Positions 1 to 7,923 of a stretch of DNA of 64,000 nt are shown here, piece by piece. The stretch is from assembly GCA_014655195.1 (NCBI GenBank), contig BNBH01000012.1, positions 62,001 to 126,000 of the forward strand, written 5' to 3'. Position numbers and translations under genes: made by a program. The notes beneath the pieces are model-generated. The model saw only the letters and a list, made by a program, of their open reading frames with translations. It had not been told where the DNA came from and ran no database searches. The stretch is from Streptomyces cellulosae (lineage in GTDB: Bacteria > Actinomycetota > Actinomycetes > Streptomycetales > Streptomycetaceae). The first letter of the stretch is position 1. Each line of letters opens with the position of its first letter.

Positions 1-1
1 G

Positions 2-859
2 TTCACCGCGGGTGCCGACATGGGCGCCTACATCGAGACGCCGGTGACCGTCCCCGAGGGACGGAAGGTGCGCGAGGCGCCGGAGTCGTTCTCCGACCAC
101 TTCAGCCAGCCCCGCCGCTTCTGGCTCTCCATGAGCCCGGTGGAGCGCGAGCACATCATCGGCGCGTACATCTTCGAGCTGGGCAAGTGCTACGAGGAGG
201 CCATCCGCGTCCGCACCCTCCAGGTGCTGGCCAACATCGACCCCGAGCTGTGCTCCCGGGTGGCCGACGGCCTCGGGCTGCCCGCGCCGGAGCCGACGGT
301 GCCGCTCGCCGACGTCGAGCCGAGCCCGGCGCTGTCCCAGATCGGCGGGACCTGGCCGGTCGACGGACGCGTCATCGGCATCCTCACCGGTCCCGACGGC
401 GACCTGGAGGGCGTGCACGCGGTGCGGGACGCCGTGCTGGAGGCGGGGATGGTCCCTCTGGTCGTCGCGCCGACGGGCGGCACGGTCGGCGAGGGTGAGC
501 GGGCGCTGACGGCGCAGCGCAGCCACGTCACGGCGCGGTCGATCGAGTTCGACGCGGTGCTGCTCGCCGGGCCGCCGGCCGCGGGTCCCGACGCGCCGGG
601 GGCGACGGACGGCAAGGGCGCGCCGGGGGCCGGGGCGGCGGCTGCCGACCCGCGGGTCGTACAGCTGCTCCAGGAGGCGTTCCGTCATGGGAAGGCGATC
701 GGGGCGTGGGCGGGGGGTGAGGCGGGGCTGCAGGCTGCGGGCGTGCCTGTCGACGCGCCGGGTGTCGTAGTGACGGACTCCGGCGAGTCGGCCCTGACCG
801 AAATCCGCACGCTGCTCGGTTCCCACCGAGTGTGGGAACGATTCACGCCGGGGGCGTGA
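2..859 (+). CDS. Large-subunit (HPII-type) catalase, C-terminal part only
   Basis: The reading frame is open from the window edge, so only about the last 285 residues are visible. The first ~75 residues (HFSQPRRFW, then the SPVEREHIIGAYIFELGKC helix) match the end of the haem-catalase core. After a short linker comes a flavodoxin/class-I-amidotransferase-like domain (GRVIGILTGPDGD onward) that is typical of the large clade-2 catalases and absent from small ones. These enzymes destroy hydrogen peroxide in the cytoplasm. The haem-binding and active-site residues lie upstream of the window. A low-complexity Gly/Ala insertion sits near residues 195-215. The gene is followed directly by a repeat array. 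Family assignment is firm; a gene name is not given because the core is missing. Confidence 0.85.
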   Translation, partial: FTAGADMGAYIETPVTVPEGRKVREAPESFSDHFSQPRRFWLSMSPVEREHIIGAYIFELGKCYEEAIRVRTLQVLANIDPELCSRVADGLGLPAPEPTVPLADVEPSPALSQIGGTWPVDGRVIGILTGPDGDLEGVHAVRDAVLEAGMVPLVVAPTGGTVGEGERALTAQRSHVTARSIEFDAVLLAGPPAAGPDAPGATDGKGAPGAGAAAADPRVVQLLQEAFRHGKAIGAWAGGEAGLQAAGVPVDAPGVVVTDSGESALTEIRTLLGSHRVWERFTPGA

Positions 860-920
860 GGGCCGCCCAGGGCGCGGGGGACTGACGGCCGCATCGGCGG
901 GTGCGGCTGCATCGTGGCCG

Positions 921-1441
921 GTCGCGCAGTTCCCCGCGCCCCTTGAGGGCGTGGGTGCGCCCGGGGTCTCACTGGCCCCGCGGCTCCCCGCGCCCCTCGG
1001 GTGGCTTGCACTCACCGCGAGTGCACACCCTCAGGGGCGCGGGGAACTGCGCGCTCAGCCCCCACCGGACCCGCACATGCACGGCATCGGTGCCACCCGC
1101 CCCCTCCAGGGGCGCGGGGAACTGCGCGCTCAGCCCCCACCGGACCCGCACATGCACGGCATCGGTGCCACCCGCCCCCTCCAGGGGCGCGGGGAACTGC
1201 GCGGTCAAGCCCCACCGGCCCGCACTCGCACCGGACGGGCACGGCCCCTCCAGGGGCGCGGGGAACTGCGCGCTCAGCCCCCACCGGACCCGCACATGCA
1301 CGGCATCGGTGCCACCCGCCCCCTCCAGGGGCGCGGGGAACTGCGCGGTCAAGCCCCACCGGCCCGCACTCGCACCGGACGGGCACCGCCCCTCCAGGGG
1401 CGAGGGGAACTGCGCGACCAACCCCCACCGGCCCGCAGCCG
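921..1441. repeat. GGGGCGCGGGGAACTGCGCG repeat array
   Basis: Six direct copies of the core AGGGGCGCGGGGAACTGCGC start at 1033, 1108, 1183, 1252, 1327 and 1396. Two more copies run in the opposite direction at about 921-943 and 982-997, the second degenerate. The spacing alternates 75, 75, 69, 75, 69, giving a higher-order order A-A-B-A-B-C of two unit types. They fill the gap between the catalase and the SPL-like gene. A second array of the same core lies at 54699-54899. It is not a CRISPR: the intervening DNA is itself repeated. I recall similar cores between genes in other Streptomyces genomes, but could not check this. Confidence 0.9.
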
Positions 1442-1473
1442 TACCCTGGAATCCCCACCCCGGAAGCCACCCC

Positions 1474-2631
1474 ATGCCCTCCCAAGACCCCCTCTTCGGC
1501 ATCGACCAGCTCCCCCACCCGGAGTCGAAGCCGGTGGAACCGAAAACCACCCCCTTCCGTGACTCCCGCGAAGCCCACCGCCTCCTCGCGGTGAAAGAGA
1601 TCCACGCGGAACCGGCCGCAGCCGCCTCCCCCCGAGGCCGTGAGATCCTCGCCCGCTTCCCCGAGGCCCGCCTCATCGAGGTCCCCTCCCACTGGCGCAT
1701 CCCCGACCTGCACGGCAACGAGGGCAGTGCGGACCGCTGGATGCGCATCAAGCGCGAGACCCTCGTCCTCGGCGTGAGAAAGAAACTCACCACCCGCCCC
1801 AACGGCCGCTCCGCGGACTGGATCGCTCCCGGCCCCTCCAACGGCTGCGCCCTGTCCTGCGTGTACTGCTACGTCCCCCGCCGCAAGGGCTTCGCCAACC
1901 CCATCACCCTGTTCACGAACATCGACGCGATCATCGCCCACCTCGACCGCCACGTCGCCGCGCGGGGCCCCAAGACGGAGCCGAACCAGTGCGACCCCGA
2001 GGCGTGGGTGTACGACATCGGGGAGAACGGCGACTGCTCGGTCGACGCCCTCGTCTGCGACAACACCGCCGACCTGATCCACGCCTTCCGCGACTGGCCC
2101 ACCGCGAAGGCGTCGTTCGCGACGAAGTTCGTCAACCCGGACCTGCTGGAGCTGGACCCGCGCGGCCGGACCCGTATCCGCTTCTCGGTGATGCCGGCCG
2201 ACGACTCCCGCCTGCTGGATCTGCGCACCAGCCCGGTGGACCGGCGGATCGCCGCTTCCGCGGACTTCCTCGACGCGGGCTACGAGGTGCACTTCAACCT
2301 GTCGCCGGTCGTCGTCCGCCCCGGCTGGCAGGACGCGTGGGACGAACTGCTGCGGCAGATGGACGACGTGCTGCCCGAACGGGTGAAGCGCCAGGCGCTG
2401 GCCGAGGTCATCATGCTCACCCACAACGCGGACCTGCACGAGGTCAACCTCCGCTGGCACCCGCGGGGCGAGGACGTCCTGTGGCAGCCCGAGCTGCAGG
2501 AGACCAAGCGCTCCCAGAACGGCGCCCTCAACCTCCGCTACCACGCGGGCGTCAAACGCCAGGCCCTCGCCGAGCTCCGCGAGATCATCGAGCGCCGTAC
2601 CCCGTGGCTGGGCGTGCGGTACGCGTTCTGA
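1474..2631 (+). CDS. Spore photoproduct lyase family radical-SAM protein
   Basis: 385 residues. The radical-SAM cluster motif CALSCVYC (CxxxCxxC) is at about residues 120-127, after the conserved PGPSNG lead-in. This layout matches actinobacterial proteins annotated as spore photoproduct lyase family. In Bacillus the family splits the thymine dimer formed in UV-irradiated spores with a SAM radical; in Streptomyces the substrate is unproven. The frame is open further upstream through the repeat array, but that stretch translates into repeat peptide. The ATG at 1474 is therefore chosen: it has a GGAAG-like site about 10 nt upstream and leaves the normal family length. The gene stands alone, with the repeats upstream and the iron-transport operon downstream. 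Confidence 0.85.
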   Translation: MPSQDPLFGIDQLPHPESKPVEPKTTPFRDSREAHRLLAVKEIHAEPAAAASPRGREILARFPEARLIEVPSHWRIPDLHGNEGSADRWMRIKRETLVLGVRKKLTTRPNGRSADWIAPGPSNGCALSCVYCYVPRRKGFANPITLFTNIDAIIAHLDRHVAARGPKTEPNQCDPEAWVYDIGENGDCSVDALVCDNTADLIHAFRDWPTAKASFATKFVNPDLLELDPRGRTRIRFSVMPADDSRLLDLRTSPVDRRIAASADFLDAGYEVHFNLSPVVVRPGWQDAWDELLRQMDDVLPERVKRQALAEVIMLTHNADLHEVNLRWHPRGEDVLWQPELQETKRSQNGALNLRYHAGVKRQALAELREIIERRTPWLGVRYAF

Positions 2632-2699
2632 GCCCCCGCACACCCGGCCGCGCCCCCACGCCTCCGCGCCTCCCCAGGTCACCCCCCTGTCACCCGAAT

Positions 2700-2718
2700 T
2701 AAGGGTAGGCTAACCTTG
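2700..2718 (+). promoter_or_regulatory. Iron box (DmdR/IdeR-type operator)
   Basis: TAAGGGTAGGCTAACCTTG matches 15 of 19 positions of the remembered actinobacterial iron box TTAGGTTAGGCTAACCTAA. It ends 4 nt before the GTG of the siderophore ATPase gene. The TAGGCT inside it could serve as the -10 hexamer, in which case the mRNA would be leaderless and repressor binding would block the polymerase directly. Iron-bound DmdR1/IdeR would be the expected repressor. Confidence 0.8.
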
Positions 2719-2722
2719 CCGC

Positions 2723-3577
2723 GTGATTCCAGGTGAAGACGCGTCCTCGGGCCTGCGAGGGCATGAACTGGCGGCCGGCGGCGTGACCGTGGCGTACGAC
2801 GGCACGGACGTCGTGCACGACGCGGAGCTGACGCTGCGCCCCGGGGAGGTGACCGCCCTCGTCGGGCCCAACGGCAGCGGCAAGTCGACCCTGCTGCGGA
2901 CCGTCGCCCGGCTCCAGCGCCCCCGGCACGCCGCCCTCACGCTCGACGCGGACACCGACGCGCTCGCGCTCGGCCCCCGCGAGTTCGCCCGCCACGTCGC
3001 GCTGCTGCTGCAGAGCCGGCCCACGCCCAGCGGGCTGAGCGTGCGCGACGTCGTGGAGTTCGGCCGCTACCCGCACCGCGGCCGCTGGGGCGGAGCCGAC
3101 CCGGGCGGCCGGGCCGCCGTCGACCGCGCGCTCGCCCTCACCGGCGTCACCGACCTCGCCGACCGCGGCGCCGAACACCTCTCCGGCGGACAGCTCCAGC
3201 GCGTCTGGCTGGCCGGCTGCCTCGCCCAGGAGACCGGCGTGCTGCTCCTCGACGAGCCCACCACCTACCTCGACCTGCGCTACCAGGTCGAACTCCTCGA
3301 CCTCGTACGCGACCTGGCGGACGACCAGGGCATCGCCGTCGGGGTCGTGCTGCACGACCTCGACCAGGCGGCCGCCGTCGCCGACCGCATCGTGCTCCTC
3401 GCGGACGGACGCGTCGTCGCCGAGGGGGCGCCCGAGGACGTCCTCACCCCCGAGCGGCTGACCGACGTCTACGGCATCCGCATCGAGGTCGACACCGACC
3501 CCCTCACCGGCCGCCTGCGCACCCGTGCCCTCGGCCGTCACCACACCCGAAGCGAAAGGCTCAGCACCACCTCATGA
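2723..3577 (+). CDS. Iron-siderophore ABC transporter ATP-binding protein
   Basis: 284 residues. It shows Walker A GPNGSGKST (residues 48-56), the signature LSGGQLQRVW, Walker B VLLLDEPTTYLD and the switch histidine in VLHDLDQA. The whole is typical of FecE/FhuC-type importers for ferric siderophores. It would energise the fused permease encoded two genes downstream on the inner face of the membrane. The GTG start is chosen because it follows the iron box at once; no Shine-Dalgarno sequence fits, in keeping with a leaderless message. Its stop overlaps the next start as ATGA, so the operon is translationally coupled. Expression should be iron-repressed. Confidence 0.92.
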   Translation: MIPGEDASSGLRGHELAAGGVTVAYDGTDVVHDAELTLRPGEVTALVGPNGSGKSTLLRTVARLQRPRHAALTLDADTDALALGPREFARHVALLLQSRPTPSGLSVRDVVEFGRYPHRGRWGGADPGGRAAVDRALALTGVTDLADRGAEHLSGGQLQRVWLAGCLAQETGVLLLDEPTTYLDLRYQVELLDLVRDLADDQGIAVGVVLHDLDQAAAVADRIVLLADGRVVAEGAPEDVLTPERLTDVYGIRIEVDTDPLTGRLRTRALGRHHTRSERLSTTS

Positions 3578-4554
3578 GACGCCTCCTGCGCACCGCGCCC
3601 CTGGCCGCCGCCGCTGCCCTGCTGCTCGCCGCCTGCGGCACCACCGAACCCGCGGCCGACGACGCGCCCAAGGCGTCGGCCGAGCCCATCACCCTCACCG
3701 ACGCGTCCGGCGCGAAGGTGGAACTCGACGGCCCCGCCACGAAGGTCGTCGGCACCGAGTGGAACGTCGTCGAGCACCTCCTCTCCCTCGGCGTGGAGCC
3801 CGTCGGCGTGGCCGACGTCAAGGGCTACAAGACCTGGGACAGCGCCGTACCGCTCACCAACGACGCCAAGGACATCGGCACCCGCGGCGAGCCCAGCGTG
3901 GACACCATCGCCGCGCTGAACCCCGACCTCATCGTCGCCACCACCGACCTCCAGCCGAACGCCGTCAAGCAGTTGCGGGAGATCGCCCCGGTCCTCGAGG
4001 TGAAGTCCGCCGACGCCTCCGACCCGGTGGGGCAGATGCTGGAGAACCTCGACCTCATCGCGAAGGCCACCGGCACCACCGAGCAGGCCGCCACCCTGAA
4101 GAAGGACTTCGACGCCAAGCTCGCCGAGGGCGCCAAGGCCCTCGAGGACGCCGGCCTGAAGGGCGCCGGGATCGCCTTCGCCGACGGCTACGTCGTCTCC
4201 AACCAGGTCTCCCTGCGCCCCTACACCTCCGGCTCGCTCGTCGGCGGGATCAACGAGCGGCTCGGTCTGAAGAACGCCTGGAAGCTCAAGGGTGACGAGG
4301 CGTACGGCCTCGCCGCCACCGACGTCGAGGGCCTGACCGCCCTGGGCGAGGTGCAGTTCGCCTACATCGGCAACGCGCAGGACGCCGCCAGCGACCCGTT
4401 CGGCAACGAGCTGAAGAACAACTCCGTGTGGAAGTCGCTGCCGTTCGTGAAGTCCGGCGACGTGCACCGCCTGGACGACGGCATCTGGATGTTCGGCGGC
4501 ACCGGCTCGATGGAGCGTTACGTCGACACCCTCGTCGCGGCGCTGACGAAGTAG
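3574..4554 (+). CDS. Iron-siderophore ABC transporter substrate-binding lipoprotein
   Basis: 326 residues. A signal peptide ends in the lipobox LLAAC, giving a lipidated Cys21. The mature protein has the class-III (FecB/FhuD-type) plan: an N-terminal lobe beginning ITLTDASGAKVELDG, a strand-turn NPDLIVATTDLQ, a long linking helix, and a C-terminal lobe with DGIWMFGG near the end. It is predicted to catch ferric siderophore outside the membrane and pass it to the permease. It overlaps the ATPase gene by 4 nt and lies 3 nt before the permease gene. The ligand cannot be read from sequence. No siderophore synthesis genes are in the window. Confidence 0.9.
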   Translation: MRRLLRTAPLAAAAALLLAACGTTEPAADDAPKASAEPITLTDASGAKVELDGPATKVVGTEWNVVEHLLSLGVEPVGVADVKGYKTWDSAVPLTNDAKDIGTRGEPSVDTIAALNPDLIVATTDLQPNAVKQLREIAPVLEVKSADASDPVGQMLENLDLIAKATGTTEQAATLKKDFDAKLAEGAKALEDAGLKGAGIAFADGYVVSNQVSLRPYTSGSLVGGINERLGLKNAWKLKGDEAYGLAATDVEGLTALGEVQFAYIGNAQDAASDPFGNELKNNSVWKSLPFVKSGDVHRLDDGIWMFGGTGSMERYVDTLVAALTK

Positions 4555-4557
4555 CCG

Positions 4558-6624
4558 ATGGCCGTCACCGCCACCCCTCCCACCGTCCGCCCGGAGACGG
4601 TTCCGTCCCGGGCGGGCGCGGCCGCGGTGACGACCGCGCTCGTGCTCCTGGTCGCCGCCCTCGCCGTCGTCGACGTCACCCAGGGCACGGCCGCGGTCGG
4701 CCCGGCCGAGGTCCTCAAGGCCCTCACCGGCCGGGCCGACCCGGGCGACGCGTCCGTCGTCATCGCCTCGCGGCTGCCCCGGATGGCGGCGGGGCTCCTC
4801 GTGGGCGCCGCCCTGGGCGTCGCGGGCCTCGCCCTCCAGGCCGTCAGCCGCAACGTCCTGGCGTCCCCGGACACTCTCGCCGTCAACGCGGGCTCCTACT
4901 TCGCCCTCGGCGTCGTCGCCGTCACCGGCCTGTCCCTGCCGCTGATCGCCTCCTCGGCCATCGCCTTCGCGGGCGGTCTGGGCGCGGCGGCCGTCGTCCT
5001 CGGCCTGTCCGGGCTCGGCGCCGGCACCGTACGGCTCGTGCTGGCCGGCACCGCGCTCGCGCTCGGCCTGACCGCCGTCACCGAGGGGCTGCTCCTGCTG
5101 TTCCCGGAGGAGACCGAGGGCCTCTACCAGTGGAATCAGGGCAGCATCGGCCAGAACGGCTTCGACGGTGTGCTGCAGATGCTCCCCGTCGTCGTCATCG
5201 GCCTCGCCGGACTGCTCCTCGTCGCGCGCCGGGTGGACGCCCTGGCGCTCGGCGACGACACCGCGCGGGGCCTCGGCGTGCCGGTGGGGGCCACCCGCGT
5301 CACGGCCGTCGTGCTGGCGACGCTCCTGTCCGCCGCGGCCGTGACCCTCGCGGGACCGATCGGCTTCGTCGGCCTGTGCGCCCCGGCGCTCGCCCGCCCG
5401 CTCGGCCGCTGGGTCCGCGGCGTACGGCGGCTGCGCGTCGGCGCGTCGGTCACCGGTCTCGTCGGCGCCGCGCTGGTGCTCGGCGCGGACGTGCTGCTGC
5501 GCGCCCTGATCGACGCCGACACCGCCGTCGCCGTGCCCACCGGCGTGGTCACCAGCTTCGTGGGCGCGGCGTTCCTGGTGGTCATGGCGGCCCGTCTCCG
5601 TGACACCGGAGGCGCCGCCGCACCCGACAAGCTGAGCATCCGCAGCCGCACGAGGTTCCTCGCCACGCTCGTCGTGCTGGTCCTCGCCCTGGCCGGCGTC
5701 ACCGTCGCGGGCCTGCTCCTCGGCGACCACAAACTGCTGCTGGGCGACGTGGCCAACTGGGCGCAGGGCAACGCGGGCCGGACCGTCTCCTTCGTCCTGG
5801 ACACCCGCACCCCCCGGGTGCTCGCCGCGCTCCTCGCGGGCGCGGCCCTCGCGCTGGCCGGAACGCTCGTCCAGGCCGTCACCCGCAACCCCCTCGCGGA
5901 ACCCTCCGTCCTCGGCGTCTCCGGCGGCGGCGCGCTCGGCGCGGTGGTGCTGGTGACCACCGTCCCGATGGCCGCGGGATGGGGCGTCTCCGCCGCCGCT
6001 TTCGCGGGGTCCGCGCTCGCCGCGGTCCTCGTCTTCGGGCTCGCGGCACGCGGAGGCTTCCAGCAGAACCGGCTGGTGCTCGTCGGGATCGGCGTGGCGT
6101 CCGGGACGACCGCCGTGATCAGCCTGCTGATCGTGCTCACCGACCCGTTCAACGCCACCAAGGCGCTCACCTGGCTGTCCGGCTCCACCTACGGCCGCGA
6201 CCTGCCCGACGTGCTGCCCCTCGCGGTGGTGCTGGCCGTCGGCGTCGCAGTGGCGGGTGTACGGCGCCGGGAACTCGACCTGGTCTCCCTGGACGAGGAC
6301 ACGCCGAGGCTCCTCGGCCTGGACCTCGCGCGGGGCCGGCTCGGCTTCCTCGTACTGAGCGTGCTGCTCACCGCGACCGCGGTGGCCGCCGCGGGCACCA
6401 TCGGTTTCGTCGGCCTGGTGGCCCCGCACGCGGCGCGCGCCTTGGTCGGCCGCCGGCACACCCGGGTGCTGCCGGTCGCGGTGCTGCTGGGCGCGGTCCT
6501 GGTGTGCACGGCGGACCTGCTGGGCCGCACGGTCATCGCCCCGGCGCAGCTGGGCGCCGGCCTGATGACGGCGGTGATCGGCACGCCGTACTTCCTCCAC
6601 GTACTGGTGCGCGCGCGGCGTTGA
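4558..6624 (+). CDS. Fused FecCD-type siderophore permease (two halves in one chain)
   Basis: 688 residues made of two tandem FecCD units (about 20-345 and 360-685), each with roughly 9-10 membrane helices. Duplicate motifs mark both halves: RLPRMAAGLLVGAALGVAG and TPRVLAALLAGAALALAG, then GPIGFVGLCAPALARPL and GTIGFVGLVAPHAAR. Such fusions (as in FhuB) replace the usual heterodimer. The ATG follows the lipoprotein stop by 3 nt. This completes a three-gene importer: ATPase, binding protein, permease. The downstream neighbour is convergent. Confidence 0.92.
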   Translation: MAVTATPPTVRPETVPSRAGAAAVTTALVLLVAALAVVDVTQGTAAVGPAEVLKALTGRADPGDASVVIASRLPRMAAGLLVGAALGVAGLALQAVSRNVLASPDTLAVNAGSYFALGVVAVTGLSLPLIASSAIAFAGGLGAAAVVLGLSGLGAGTVRLVLAGTALALGLTAVTEGLLLLFPEETEGLYQWNQGSIGQNGFDGVLQMLPVVVIGLAGLLLVARRVDALALGDDTARGLGVPVGATRVTAVVLATLLSAAAVTLAGPIGFVGLCAPALARPLGRWVRGVRRLRVGASVTGLVGAALVLGADVLLRALIDADTAVAVPTGVVTSFVGAAFLVVMAARLRDTGGAAAPDKLSIRSRTRFLATLVVLVLALAGVTVAGLLLGDHKLLLGDVANWAQGNAGRTVSFVLDTRTPRVLAALLAGAALALAGTLVQAVTRNPLAEPSVLGVSGGGALGAVVLVTTVPMAAGWGVSAAAFAGSALAAVLVFGLAARGGFQQNRLVLVGIGVASGTTAVISLLIVLTDPFNATKALTWLSGSTYGRDLPDVLPLAVVLAVGVAVAGVRRRELDLVSLDEDTPRLLGLDLARGRLGFLVLSVLLTATAVAAAGTIGFVGLVAPHAARALVGRRHTRVLPVAVLLGAVLVCTADLLGRTVIAPAQLGAGLMTAVIGTPYFLHVLVRARR

Positions 6625-6722
6625 CGGGCGCGGGACGTCACCGGGGGCTTCGCGGCCGGCAGTTGACCAGCCGCGAGGCCCGCGGTCTTTCCTTTGTTCG
6701 GCGGCGGCTCGGTGGGTGACGG

Positions 6723-7175
6723 TCAGCCGAAGGCCTTGACGGCCTGGTAGTACGTCCACGCGGTGCTGTCGCAGGCGGTCTTGGTGGCGCCGCCGTACCC
6801 GTTGCACACGCGCTTGAGGTCCTCGTAGAAGGCGCTGTCGAGCCGGGACTTGTTGGCGCTGAAGGAGCCGGCGGCCTTGTAGTTGCGGTAGCCGAAGTCG
6901 TGGCGCGCGCAGGCGTTCTGGAACGGGAAGCCGAAGGGGTTGTCGGGGGAGGAGGAGCAGTAGTCGGTGGACCAGTCGAACCCGTAGGCGGCCCAGGCGC
7001 CTTGGTTGGCGCGGGCGGCGGCCCACTGGTTGTGGCTCGATGCGCTGGTCTGGGTCCAACTGGCCAGGACCTGCGGCTTGTCGGCGGGTGCCGCGTCGGC
7101 GGCGGTGGCCGTGCCGAGGACGCCGACGAGGGCGAGGGCCGGGGTGGCGAGTGCGGCGGCGAGTCTTCGGTGCAT
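6723..7175 (-). CDS. Secreted prokaryotic phospholipase A2
   Basis: 150 residues. A signal peptide ends near ADAAPA. The mature part has the CARHDFGYRN motif of actinobacterial secreted phospholipase A2, with the catalytic His-Asp pair, and two cysteine pairs (YCSSS/NAC and VCNGY/TAC). The enzyme cleaves the sn-2 ester of phospholipids using calcium. The start at 7175 is chosen for its strong site GGAGGT 5 nt upstream; the frame is open further upstream but without a leader sequence. It stands alone, convergent with the permease gene. Confidence 0.9.
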   Translation of the reverse strand: MHRRLAAALATPALALVGVLGTATAADAAPADKPQVLASWTQTSASSHNQWAAARANQGAWAAYGFDWSTDYCSSSPDNPFGFPFQNACARHDFGYRNYKAAGSFSANKSRLDSAFYEDLKRVCNGYGGATKTACDSTAWTYYQAVKAFG

Positions 7176-7404
7176 CCCACACCTCCATGAGACTGCGGCC
7201 CGACCACCGGACCGCAGGTTCATGACAATTGATGCCCGTACGGGCGGTCGGTTTACACCGCAACTACCGCAGATACTGGGCGACATGGTGGCCCGGTTCC
7301 GGAAAAACCACCTGACAGGATGATCCACGCCGGACCAACCTGACCGCGATGACGACCTCCTTCCTTCACAGAGGGGAGGTCCCGTCCACGCAAGGTGAGC
7401 GCTG
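7176..7404. other. Intergenic region with two inverted repeats
   Basis: This stretch separates the phospholipase gene from a decayed plus-strand gene. It holds a 12-bp perfect palindrome GCCCGTACGGGC at 7234-7245. A hairpin with arms GACCTCC/GGAGGTC spans 7354-7381. The region is less GC-rich than its surroundings (TTGATG, GGTTTACACC), which suits a promoter, but no clear -10/-35 pair is convincing. Confidence 0.4.
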
Positions 7405-7900
7405 ATGCACCCACTTCCCATGGACGAGGACTCCCGTCTTTCCCTCTGGCGGCGCGTACGCGAGTACGCCGTGCCGCCCGCCATGATCGAGACCGCGACC
7501 GCCCGCCGCAGCCGTGGCGACCGGGTGGGGGCGTGCGCGGCCGCGCGCGTCGACGCCGATGTGCGGTTGCGGGATGCCACCCGCACCCACGGCGCCGGTC
7601 TCGCGACCCAAGTACGTGCGGAATTTCGGTACTTGGCGCCAGATCTGTTGCGCTGGCAAGCCGAGGCCCGCTCTGACGGCCTGCTACGGCCCGACGTGCT
7701 CGTCGTCCTCACCGACGGCCGGACCCGCTGCCCCTCGTCACTGCCCCGTGCCGCACGGCGGTCGGCCTGTTCCCGCGCCCGCCCCGCAGGACCGACGAGG
7801 AGAACCCCGAGTACGTGCCGGACACCCCGCCCGAGTGGGCACGCGTGGTCCCCATCGGCGACGCGCGCGGACGGCGTCCCGGCGGGTCAACCCGCCGGGC
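7405..7900 (+). pseudogene. Decayed conserved Streptomyces hypothetical gene
   Basis: The ATG-led frame starts with DEDSRLSLWRRVREYAVP and continues to APDLLRWQAEARSDGLLRP. This resembles the N-terminus of a conserved Streptomyces protein of unknown function that I recall but cannot name. After about residue 100 the match is lost and the frame turns into low-complexity Arg/Pro text. A different frame between about 7730 and 7870 reads more like protein (TAVGLFPRPPRRTDEENPEY, then VPDTPPEWARVVPIGD). This suggests one or more indels. It is probably not functional. Confidence 0.5.
7878..7899 (-). terminator. Hairpin terminator after the galactanase gene
   Basis: CCCGGCGGGT-CA-ACCCGCCGGG forms a perfect 10-bp stem about 25 nt beyond the GH30 stop on the minus strand. 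There is no clear T-run, as is usual in Streptomyces. Confidence 0.65.
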
Positions 7901-7923
7901 CGCTCATCACAGGGGGGCGGGGA

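Noticed and set aside
1033..1441. CRISPR-like regular repeats
   Set aside because: The DNA between cores is itself repeated, the units are 69-75 bp, and no cas genes are present.
901..1473. N-terminal extension of the SPL-like protein through the repeat array
   Set aside because: The extension is purely repeat-encoded; the family-length protein starts at 1474.
3538..7263. Very long minus-strand open frame across the siderophore operon
   Set aside because: It is antisense to three clear genes and reads as Arg/Gly/His-rich low-complexity text. Long empty frames are normal opposite GC-rich actinomycete genes.
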